This document shows, in pieces, positions 14,230 through 21,163 of a DNA stretch of 34,086 nucleotides. The stretch covers positions 1 to 34,086 of the IMG/VR virus record IMGVR_UViG_3300007540_000045; one strand, 5' to 3'. The position numbers were made by a program, and so were the translations under genes. The DNA comes from a virus. Position 1 is the first letter of the stretch; every line of letters starts with the position of its first letter. A model generated the notes under the pieces. That model searched no databases. It was not told where the DNA came from and saw nothing but the letters and a program-made list of their open reading frames with translations.

Positions 14230-14705
14230 AACTCATATCCTATTGTTAGCAGGTCTTGCCCTAGGTTGGGCGATCCAGATCCTGCGTTGCTAAAGTGACG
14301 GAAACGTACGCTCCAATGTTCTCCACCGTACCCAAGTGAAAGAGCCCAAGTAAGATTCTTACCTAGTGCTCTGTTGGTATTCTGGAAATAGGCAGGGCCT
14401 ATTCCAATCTCCCACTTGTTACGTTCTATGATCCTCTGAGTAAAGAAGAATATGTTCTCCTCTAGATCAGCCGGCCATTTACAAGAGCAGTACTGCTTAG
14501 ATATATAACCACCCCCTACGTCAAACTTACCTACTCGTTCACTGATGATCAGTGCCCCGCCCTTCGAGTACTCTCCAGACAGAACCCCCATTCCTACTTC
14601 TAGTTCAGCGCTGTTGGCTTCTTCGTACAGGAAGAACACAAGCAGGAGCAGAAAGGCTCCTACTATCCACTTGCCATCTATCCCTAACTTAGAATCCTTA
14701 CCCAT
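14226..14705 (-). CDS. PagL-like lipid A 3-O-deacylase, exported outer-membrane protein
   Basis: A 159-residue protein. A polar N-terminus is followed by a hydrophobic signal (about residues 13-27) and a likely cleavage site after NSA (31-33). The remainder alternates in a beta-barrel manner and ends in GYEF, an aromatic C-terminus typical of outer-membrane barrels. The PagL signature is clear: RHFSNAG with H137 and S139, then PNLG. In Pseudomonas PagL the triad is H126, S128 and E140. The same spacing here places D151 at the glutamate position, a conservative change. The enzyme would remove the 3-O acyl chain of lipid A in the outer membrane. It is encoded between small membrane proteins and the holin, so it may weaken the outer membrane at lysis or alter LPS receptors. 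Family call is strong; timing and purpose are inferred. Confidence 0.85.
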   Translation of the reverse strand: MGKDSKLGIDGKWIVGAFLLLLVFFLYEEANSAELEVGMGVLSGEYSKGGALIISERVGKFDVGGGYISKQYCSCKWPADLEENIFFFTQRIIERNKWEIGIGPAYFQNTNRALGKNLTWALSLGYGGEHWSVRFRHFSNAGSGSPNLGQDLLTIGYEF

Positions 14706-14835
14706 CGTTCTCGCCCTTCGGGTTCACACCATCGGGCTTCTTATTAGAACGTTGCTTCTTCGCAGCGTTGCTGAGGATGACAAACATCCCAGCGACAGCC
14801 GCTATGAATACCACTACTACAAGTACTTCCTGCAT
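14698..14835 (-). CDS. Tiny single-helix membrane protein, 45 aa
   Basis: An open frame from ATG 14835 to TAA at 14698. It starts on the last base of the preceding stop (TAATG) and overlaps the deacylase-like gene by 8 bases. Residues 3-22 are strongly hydrophobic (VLVVVVFIAAVAGMFVIL), followed by a basic and polar tail (AAKKQRSNKKPDG). One membrane helix with a cytoplasmic-type basic tail fits a small holin, antiholin or membrane modulator, but no family is recognised. The tight junctions on both sides support it as a gene. Confidence 0.65.
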   Translation of the reverse strand: MQEVLVVVVFIAAVAGMFVILSNAAKKQRSNKKPDGVNPKGENDG

Positions 14836-14975
14836 TACAATACCCCCGAGTAGTATATCAATGATCCCACCGCAATAGCAACCGCTATCACTGTGAATAT
14901 AGTTTTCTTACGCTCTTTGAGCATAGCTTTACGCTTCTCCCAATACTCTATTGCTTCTTTACCATAGATAGTCAT
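14835..14975 (-). CDS. Tiny single-helix membrane protein, 46 aa
   Basis: An open frame from ATG 14975, preceded by AAGGAG about 10 bases upstream, to TAA at 14835-14837. The N-terminal half is charged and helical (EYWEKRKAMLKERKK, residues 11-25) and the C-terminal part is a membrane helix (IFTVIAVAIAVGSLIYY, residues 27-43). Charge distribution suggests N-in topology. It is coupled to the next tiny membrane gene by a TAATG overlap. The pair may form part of the lysis control module, for example as pinholin/antiholin-like proteins, but this rests only on size, topology and location. Confidence 0.65.
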   Translation of the reverse strand: MTIYGKEAIEYWEKRKAMLKERKKTIFTVIAVAIAVGSLIYYSGVL

Positions 14976-14977
14976 GC

Positions 14978-15568
14978 TTAGAAATCTCCTTCTGCATCTG
15001 TGTCTACTGTTACATCATAGGCTACTGTCAAGTCAGTGTACCCAGTCTTTCTGAACGTGATCTGAATTGTGAAACTGCCGTTGTCGAAGTCAACTCCCGG
15101 GGCTGCACTAGATGTAGCATCCATCTTGAGTCCATAGTTGACTGCGTTAGTTGGGCTAAAGAACGTTGTCTTATCATCATTGGTATACGTACCAATGGCA
15201 GCTAGTGAGATACCATTGTCAGCTACGTCAGAAGCTGAAGTATAGATGTTGATAGAATCAGGTCGTTGCCCTAAGATAAAGACATCCTGGTCTACTCCGG
15301 GAGTACCTTGACTTACATGAGAGGCATTGTACCATAACACTGTTGCGGTTACGTTGCCACTAGCGTTGCCATCTACCCGTATGTAGGCATTTGATGCATC
15401 AGTTTCTACCCATATGGAGCCATCAGCCGTAGCTGATGAGGGAGATGTCTCATAGTCTGAGGCACTGGCTTCAAGGACAGTGTTGCCTGTCTTGTGTCCT
15501 GTCTCGTCAGTGGGGTTGAAGATAAGTCCAGACCCTGCGGCCATTAGACCACCTATATCAAATAGCAT
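14978..15568 (-). CDS. Beta-rich hypothetical protein next to the tail fibre, 196 aa
   Basis: Unrecognised. ATG 15568 overlaps the tail fibre stop as TAATG; an in-frame ATG 24 bases later (residue 9, MAAGSGLIF) is preceded by AGGTGG and is also possible. The sequence is rich in Ser, Thr, Asp, Gly and Ala with alternating hydrophobics (GSIWVETD, AYIRVDG, TVLWYN, FTIQITF), suggesting an immunoglobulin-like or other beta-sandwich fold. It has no signal peptide, cysteine or catalytic motif. Such a protein beside the fibre gene is likely to be virion-attached, perhaps a fibre accessory or adhesin tip, but this is inference. Confidence 0.6.
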   Translation of the reverse strand: MLFDIGGLMAAGSGLIFNPTDETGHKTGNTVLEASASDYETSPSSATADGSIWVETDASNAYIRVDGNASGNVTATVLWYNASHVSQGTPGVDQDVFILGQRPDSINIYTSASDVADNGISLAAIGTYTNDDKTTFFSPTNAVNYGLKMDATSSAAPGVDFDNGSFTIQITFRKTGYTDLTVAYDVTVDTDAEGDF

Positions 15569-16917
15569 TAGCTGAAGTCCTGAGATACGTTACCGTACCA
15601 CGTAGTACCACCGTCGAACGTCTTAAGTGAGACTAGATCCGTGCCCGTGGTAGCCGTAGGTGTAATGGTAGGTGCTGCGCCAGCAGGCCATTTAACTGTT
15701 AGGCCACCCCATGCTACAGTCCTGCTGCCTGTGCCATCCTGCACAAACTTAATTAGGAGTTCACCGTATCGGTCACTACCAGACACGGAACTTATAGACC
15801 ACGTTGTGATGTTCTCGGTAAGAGTAATCTCTATACACTGTCCAGCGTTGTAAGATGTAGTGACAACGCCTGATGCGATAGTCTCTGTTTGCTTGGATAT
15901 GGAGTAGTCCAGCAACTCTGCTGCATTGAGCTGTGCATCCTTCATACTGAATACTGTACCACCCATCTCTATGAGACCTGTGGTAGTGCCAGTACGTGAG
16001 ATCCTAAAGGCATACCCACCATTTACATCCGCATCGGTCAAGAGGCGAGGGAAATAGAGCTGGTTACCCGTAGCGTAGCCTAGTGCCCACTTCTTGTAGT
16101 CTACTGACCCACCAGATTGTTCTACTACTATCTTAGGGACAACGTTAGTGACTTCGACGTTTCCTGTGTTACTAATGTTACCAGTAATACTAACGTTACC
16201 AGTACCAGTGACATCACTGGAGTTAAGATCGAGATCCCCACCCAACTGTGGTGTGGTGTCCTCAACTACGTTGGAAATACCACCCGCTGGGACAGCTTCC
16301 CACGCAGCTGCTCCTGCACCATCAGCAGTGAGCACGTATCCATCGGTGACTGGTCCAGTTGAGAGGACACTCGTGCCTTCCGGTGCTCCACCAGAGGGTA
16401 CAGCTTCCCAAGCTGTTGCCCCTGCTCCATCTGCGGTTAACACGTAACCATCAGTTATGGCAACCGCTGTTACGTCAGTGCCTGCGACAGCAGGAATTGC
16501 TTCCCAAGCGGAAGCATTAGCCCCGTCAGCAGTTAGAACGTAGCCATCTGCAACCCCTGTTGAGAGTACAGTAGTACCTTCATGTGCTGGTATCGCTTCC
16601 CAAACAGAAGCGTTAGCACCATCTGCTGTCAGTATATAACCATCAGTGACACCAGTTGATTTAACTGCTGTGCCTTCTGGCGTAGCCACGCTAGCTGTAA
16701 GCTGAGCGAGTGTTACCGCATCTTGGTTGTTAGTACCATCTGTTAAGTTTACTGCCTTGTTAGAGTTTAGGTCTAGGTTCGCACTCATCGTGTTCGGTGC
16801 AGTGCCATCCCTCGACAGTGTGTTTTCTAATGCTGCTTCGAGCAGGACGTTATTAGCGTTGTATGTAGCAACGCTTAAGTAACCTGCGGATACATCAGTG
16901 AGTGTGAGTTTAGCCAT
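15568..16917 (-). CDS. Tail fibre with tandem repeats
   Basis: A 449-residue protein. The N-terminal 80 residues include DGTAPNTMSANLDLNSNKAV and NNQDAVTLAQL, a segment common in phage fibre proteins. Residues 81-213 hold four copies of a 32-35 residue repeat built around DGYVLTADGA and WEA(I/V)P. Then comes a region with LGGDLDLNS and glycine/asparagine-rich strands (TGNVSITGNISNTGN), typical of fibrous beta folds. The C-terminal domain (ITTWSISSV, DRYGELLIKFVQDGTGSRTV, GGTTWYG) is similar to receptor-binding ends of other marine phage fibres. It should be trimeric and bind the host surface. The gene lies between the membrane/coiled-coil protein and the beta-rich 196-aa protein. Confidence 0.78.
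   Translation of the reverse strand: MAKLTLTDVSAGYLSVATYNANNVLLEAALENTLSRDGTAPNTMSANLDLNSNKAVNLTDGTNNQDAVTLAQLTASVATPEGTAVKSTGVTDGYILTADGANASVWEAIPAHEGTTVLSTGVADGYVLTADGANASAWEAIPAVAGTDVTAVAITDGYVLTADGAGATAWEAVPSGGAPEGTSVLSTGPVTDGYVLTADGAGAAAWEAVPAGGISNVVEDTTPQLGGDLDLNSSDVTGTGNVSITGNISNTGNVEVTNVVPKIVVEQSGGSVDYKKWALGYATGNQLYFPRLLTDADVNGGYAFRISRTGTTTGLIEMGGTVFSMKDAQLNAAELLDYSISKQTETIASGVVTTSYNAGQCIEITLTENITTWSISSVSGSDRYGELLIKFVQDGTGSRTVAWGGLTVKWPAGAAPTITPTATTGTDLVSLKTFDGGTTWYGNVSQDFS
16279..16677 (-). repeat. Four tandem coding repeats in the tail fibre gene
   Basis: Four in-frame units of about 96-105 bases encode residues 81-112, 113-144, 145-179 and 180-213 of the fibre. Each has the core DGY(I/V)LTADGA and ends in WEA(I/V)P. 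Units 1 and 2 share ADGANAS, while units 3 and 4 share ADGAGA, which suggests stepwise duplication. Confidence 0.85.
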
Positions 16918-16919
16918 AA

Positions 16920-17249
16920 TTAATCATCTTCCAGTTTGTTAAGTATTTTGTCTAGTTTCCTAGCGTTGGCTTCCGCAGTCTTGGCAGCCTTCTCTAGCTG
17001 TGCTTTCATCTGTTCTTGTTTCGTTTCAATGCGTACTAATTTCTTGTCTATCTCTGCTACGTCTTCGTGCTCTTCCGATATAGCTGCTTTGTTCTCTTCC
17101 GCTAGTGCCTTAACACTGTCAAGTGTCATCCAGCCACCACCGGCAAGAAAGACAATCGTTATCATCTGTATCAGGTACTTCTGCATAGGCTGTTCAGCCT
17201 TAGCTATACTATCTATCTTGCGTTCCATCGCGATCATCTCCGCATCCAT
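16920..17249 (-). CDS. Membrane-anchored coiled-coil protein beside the endolysin
   Basis: A 109-residue protein with one hydrophobic segment (about residues 26-41, LIQMITIVFLAGGGWM) and a long acidic/basic helix after it (IDKKLVRIETKQEQMKAQL and onward) that should form a coiled coil. The layout resembles small phage holin-like or haemolysin XhlA-like proteins, but no diagnostic motif is seen. It starts 1 base after the stop of the M15 endolysin gene, so a link with lysis is plausible. It could instead be a virion or membrane scaffold component. Confidence 0.6.
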   Translation of the reverse strand: MDAEMIAMERKIDSIAKAEQPMQKYLIQMITIVFLAGGGWMTLDSVKALAEENKAAISEEHEDVAEIDKKLVRIETKQEQMKAQLEKAAKTAEANARKLDKILNKLEDD

Positions 17250-17250
17250 G

Positions 17251-17628
17251 CTATTGGTTTCCTATCAGTTCAAAGTGTGCCAAGTCCTTAAGACTTCTGA
17301 AGTGCCCGCCCCATCTAAGACGTACTCCCCGTTTAGAGGCGGCTCCCAGTACGTGAGTCGCCATTTCGTAGAATGCCTCGTCTTCAGCCGCAAACCCAAG
17401 TGGGTAAGGGATGATGTCGAAGGCTCGTGAAGGTGAGACATTGTGCTTAGACTGTCCCCACCTTGCATTAGAGTTACCTTCAGCGAAGGCTTGCTCTTGT
17501 TCCTCTCTTCCTCTGAATCCACATATAACAGAAAAATCAAAATGGTTGATCGCCTCATCGAGTACTCCTTGTAACTCTACTTCACATTGATCTCTCTTTT
17601 CTCTGGATCTTTTACCTAATGAGGGCAT
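17251..17628 (-). CDS. M15-family peptidase endolysin
   Basis: A 125-residue single-domain enzyme. Zinc ligands of the M15 (VanY-like/L-alanyl-D-glutamate peptidase) family are visible: H62 and D71 in SKHNVSPSRAFDIIPYP, and H118 in DLAHFEL, with WGGHFRSLKDL before it. Enzymes of this type cut the peptide bridges of peptidoglycan. There is no signal peptide, so release through a holin is expected. ATG 17628 overlaps the stop of the 465-aa internal protein as TAATG. The gene is separated from the holin/spanin module by the fibre and several small genes. It is about the size of the smallest phage M15 endolysins. Confidence 0.88.
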   Translation of the reverse strand: MPSLGKRSREKRDQCEVELQGVLDEAINHFDFSVICGFRGREEQEQAFAEGNSNARWGQSKHNVSPSRAFDIIPYPLGFAAEDEAFYEMATHVLGAASKRGVRLRWGGHFRSLKDLAHFELIGNQ

Positions 17629-19025
17629 TACAGTGTGCCCTCTTCACCACGATCACCGGGCATTTGGCTACTAACGCCAAGTACACCCAAGAAGTACGCA
17701 GCAGCTGCTCTAGCTGTACTAGCTGGCTTCCCACCGGAAAGCCTAGGGTCAAACAGGGGCATGAATAGATCCTCGTTCCAGTTAATAATAGATATAGAAC
17801 CAATGTCCTCTACAGTATTGTGATACACAATGTGATCGAACCCTTGGGCTTCTATGAAGGACTGTAATCTTTTCTGTGTGGCTGTTGTGCCAGTGCCTCC
17901 GTTCGTCAAGGCAAGGATCTCTGCTTCCTTATTAGGGAAAATCTTTAGTAGTTCTTCGACCAGTGATCCAGTGGTGAATCCACCACTATCCTTCATGTAT
18001 AGTCCGTTCTTCCCTTTGAAGAGGTGAGGTGTAGAGTTAGCAGTCTTAAGCCGCTTAGCTCTACCAATGAACTTGGATACTTCTCCTACCTCCCCGCCTA
18101 CTTCTCCGATAGCTTCCGCTAGGACTTCTCGTACCTCTTCCCAAAGCTCCGCTGTACTGATAGAATCAGGATCATCAGCGAACTTCTGAAAGAAGTGAGT
18201 ATCTAGGGCTTCAACAACAAGACCACGTATGTCCTTAGGATCATACTCTGACATCAATGAGACCTCATCAAGGAAGGAATCGAACTCATCGAACGCATCT
18301 ATGGCATCGTCAACGTCACGTAGGCCAGCTTGGATAGCTGCCCTATTAGTACCACTGTGTATGCCAGCCTCTCTGGGCTTTTCTAATTGGATGAAACCTT
18401 CCGATCCACGTACAGTGTCAGTCTGTTCATCAACGTGAACCATGACTCTGGGTGTCCCATCTGCATTTACATATGGACTATCCTCCAGCCACTCCAGTGC
18501 AGCCGCCATGCGTCTCTTGTCTCTCCTAAAGACCCTGCCTACTTGACGCTGGAACAAGTTCTCTTGGTGGTTGCCCTTCTTAATGGCTAACGCTTGACTA
18601 AAATCCTCTGGTACATCAATAAAATCCATCATCCCGGCAATTTCTTTTTCGGTAACAGCCTTAGCTGCATAGTCTGGATCAGCCAGTTGTTCATGTAACC
18701 TGCGCTTGAACTGATCCTTATCAGTTGTCTGCACTCTGTTAAATGTGGAGCCCTCGGTATTGAAGAGATCAAACTCTTGCTTCGCTTGTTCTTTCTCTAG
18801 CGCCTTCAGCTTGATGTTATCTATCTCTTCCTTAGGCTTGGCATTGAAATCCCTTGCTGCCTTGTGGTCTTGCACAAGTGCTTGGAGCTCTGAGTCTAGG
18901 TTGCGTCTACGCGCTTGCTTAGCTGCATCTGCCATTTGAGCAGCTTCCTTAGCAACAGCATCCATCTTATTAACGCCTGCTACTACCTCTACTGCTTCAT
19001 CTACTATCTTGCCTATCGCTGCCAT
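17628..19025 (-). CDS. Probable internal virion protein with ADP-ribosyltransferase-like domain
   Basis: A 465-residue protein in the ejection-protein block. Residues 1-180 are helical and charged, rich in Ala, Lys and Glu. From about 185 there is a pattern resembling phage ART-PolyVal type domains: DGTPRVMVH (H197), EGFIQL, then GIHSGTNRAA (221-230), and towards the end GFDHIVYHNTVEDIGSISII (395-414), where a conserved glutamate (E406) would be expected. The C-terminal tail (ASTARAAAAYFLGVLG) is small and hydrophobic. If real, the domain could modify host proteins after injection, but key residues differ from the consensus (MVH instead of YHG) and the domain call is tentative. Start overlaps the preceding gene as TAATG. 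Confidence 0.55.
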   Translation of the reverse strand: MAAIGKIVDEAVEVVAGVNKMDAVAKEAAQMADAAKQARRRNLDSELQALVQDHKAARDFNAKPKEEIDNIKLKALEKEQAKQEFDLFNTEGSTFNRVQTTDKDQFKRRLHEQLADPDYAAKAVTEKEIAGMMDFIDVPEDFSQALAIKKGNHQENLFQRQVGRVFRRDKRRMAAALEWLEDSPYVNADGTPRVMVHVDEQTDTVRGSEGFIQLEKPREAGIHSGTNRAAIQAGLRDVDDAIDAFDEFDSFLDEVSLMSEYDPKDIRGLVVEALDTHFFQKFADDPDSISTAELWEEVREVLAEAIGEVGGEVGEVSKFIGRAKRLKTANSTPHLFKGKNGLYMKDSGGFTTGSLVEELLKIFPNKEAEILALTNGGTGTTATQKRLQSFIEAQGFDHIVYHNTVEDIGSISIINWNEDLFMPLFDPRLSGGKPASTARAAAAYFLGVLGVSSQMPGDRGEEGTL

Positions 19026-21163
19026 TACTGGATCCTGAAGATATTAAAGATTGTATTCATTCCTGCCGATTCAGCTCCAACGTCCATAAACGCTTGGAGA
19101 TACTGGGGTTGCTTGCTAGTAGGATTACGCATATACTCTAGGTGAGCCTGTGATCGGGTGAATGTAGTTACCTCTTCACTAAGCTTAGCTGCTGCTGCAT
19201 TAGCTTCCCTGATAGCCTTCTCTTCTAGTGCAAACAGACTGCCATCCCTACCGGGAACCATGTTAGGGTTAGCTAGACGTACTGCTTCGCGTACTCTAGG
19301 TATTGAAACAGAGAAGGCAAGAGAACCGTCCTCTGATACTGTGGTCTCATCGTAGTCCACTAGATTGAGGAGAGCGAATCCGGGTGTATTCTCGGCAGGC
19401 CCTTGTGCAATACGAGTACGAGCTAATTCACTTACGTCATCAGCCCACTGCTTACGGTCATCTTTGCCATCTAAGCCAAAGTAATCAATCTCGTATGCCA
19501 TCCGTACCTGCTGTACTTCACTAGATTCCTTGCCTACATTGTCAACTAACGCTACCATCGCGTCATCAGCTAGATGCCCTCGCATCCGCTGCTTCTCGTC
19601 CACATGCAGTGGTCGATTGATAGTTCCAGTATCCTCTATGTACTTAGCTACGGTCACCAGACCTGCTGATGCATGTTGTGGTGTGTTAAGTCTGTCGTTC
19701 GTGGCTTCACTTAACACGTTCTCAACCATGCCAAAGGCATCCTTAAGGATCTGTATATCTGTACCACCCTGTACTCGTCGTCCGGGCCTGCCTATTGAAC
19801 GGTTGTGTTTTCTTTCGGCTCTTGCCGCAAACTCATCCATTCCTTTCACTTCAGTGGCACTAACAAAGATGTTAGGGTACACCATTTCCATGTCCTCAAA
19901 CAGCCCTTCGGCTGCTTGGTCTAAGTCCATAGAGTTCTTGTTGGTAACCTGCCACTTATCCAGTGCATCTATCATATTGGTATCAGTACCAATGAGGAAG
20001 TCGTTCAAGTCCCGTAGAGCAGGAGCATCATCTAGCTTCTTAGTGGTGGCGATGTGTGAGATTGTGTCGAGCATCATCTTAACATCTCGTACGTCACCAG
20101 CTAGGCTAGCCTTAACCATCTTAATGTTCTCAATGGAGTTATTAAGCATAGTCCGTGCTGCCTCAGCCTGTGGCTCGTCAGCTAGGTTGCCTGCCCATAC
20201 CTTATTAAACTCTGTCTGCATCGAAATGATTGTCTTATCAAGGGTTCTACTGATGTGGGGTACTGTAACACGCTGCCAGTTGTCTTCTGCCTCTGCCAGC
20301 TGCCCACGGGTGGCTGTGCCACCAGCATGTGCCTCTCGCACTGCCTGTATTGGATCAATTAAACGATTGAGGTCAGTGTACATCGTCATCACATCACCCT
20401 CAGGTGCTAAGAGCTGTCGTCTGGTGATATCAGCTGCCCGTCTAGCGTTCTTATCGTCTATTGCATTGAACAGTGCTACGTCTTCAGCTAATTGGACGCG
20501 CGCCTGTTGTCTCTGCGTCCTGCGGTCGTACTGTACAGCAAACTCTGCTGTGCCAAACTCGATGCGTGGATCCATCTTAAGGCCGAGGTCTCCCTCACCG
20601 TAGGCTTTCTTCTTAATGGAGTCAATGTAGTCTGTATTGACACCACTAGCGTTAGTAGCGTTCACTGCTGCATCACGGAGCCCTAGCTCTGTGAGGTCTG
20701 CGGAACTGGAGATAAACTGGGAAGCTTCAGACTGTAGTTCATCACGTAACCAAGGGTACTTCATCTTAGCTGCTTGCAGAGAACGTTGCATCTGCTGCGT
20801 AGCTCGTGTGCGAGTAGCGCTATCCTTAGATTGAGTAGCTAAAGCCTGATGCCTACGCATCTCATTAGTGAAGTTAACTACTGCATCCCTATCCACGCCA
20901 GAGAGATCCACACCGGACTCGGTAAGAGCCTCTTTTGTCAGTGGATCATACTCTACTGGAGTATCCAGAGCTGCGTCGGAGGCTGCAATGGCATCCTTTG
21001 CGTCTTCTGCTAGGTCATTACGGATGTCTGTCTTAGCGGCTTCGGTTATCACCTTGCCCGTTAGATTCAAACCAGCATTAAGAGCAGCCAGATCACCTTC
21101 TTTGGTGACTGGTGAAACTCCCCTGTTAGTATCAGTTGTATTGATGGATCCTAGTTCTGCCAT
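19025..21163 (-). CDS. Internal virion/ejection protein, 712 aa
   Basis: A large, almost wholly alpha-helical, acidic protein rich in Ala, Asp and Glu with no recognised enzymatic motif. It follows the 1730-aa giant and precedes the 465-aa protein, matching in position and size the T7 gp15-type internal core protein (747 aa in T7). Sequence similarity cannot be judged by eye, so the role as an ejected core protein rests on position, size and composition. It has no membrane segment or signal. Start and stop both form single-base TAATG overlaps with the neighbours, consistent with coordinated synthesis of the core proteins. Confidence 0.65.
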   Translation of the reverse strand: MAELGSINTTDTNRGVSPVTKEGDLAALNAGLNLTGKVITEAAKTDIRNDLAEDAKDAIAASDAALDTPVEYDPLTKEALTESGVDLSGVDRDAVVNFTNEMRRHQALATQSKDSATRTRATQQMQRSLQAAKMKYPWLRDELQSEASQFISSSADLTELGLRDAAVNATNASGVNTDYIDSIKKKAYGEGDLGLKMDPRIEFGTAEFAVQYDRRTQRQQARVQLAEDVALFNAIDDKNARRAADITRRQLLAPEGDVMTMYTDLNRLIDPIQAVREAHAGGTATRGQLAEAEDNWQRVTVPHISRTLDKTIISMQTEFNKVWAGNLADEPQAEAARTMLNNSIENIKMVKASLAGDVRDVKMMLDTISHIATTKKLDDAPALRDLNDFLIGTDTNMIDALDKWQVTNKNSMDLDQAAEGLFEDMEMVYPNIFVSATEVKGMDEFAARAERKHNRSIGRPGRRVQGGTDIQILKDAFGMVENVLSEATNDRLNTPQHASAGLVTVAKYIEDTGTINRPLHVDEKQRMRGHLADDAMVALVDNVGKESSEVQQVRMAYEIDYFGLDGKDDRKQWADDVSELARTRIAQGPAENTPGFALLNLVDYDETTVSEDGSLAFSVSIPRVREAVRLANPNMVPGRDGSLFALEEKAIREANAAAAKLSEEVTTFTRSQAHLEYMRNPTSKQPQYLQAFMDVGAESAGMNTIFNIFRIQ

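Noticed and set aside
19530-20603. A 357-codon open frame on the plus strand antisense to the 712-aa internal protein
   Set aside because: It lies wholly opposite a well-placed late gene, has no family features and a Ser/Cys/Arg-rich composition typical of antisense frames.
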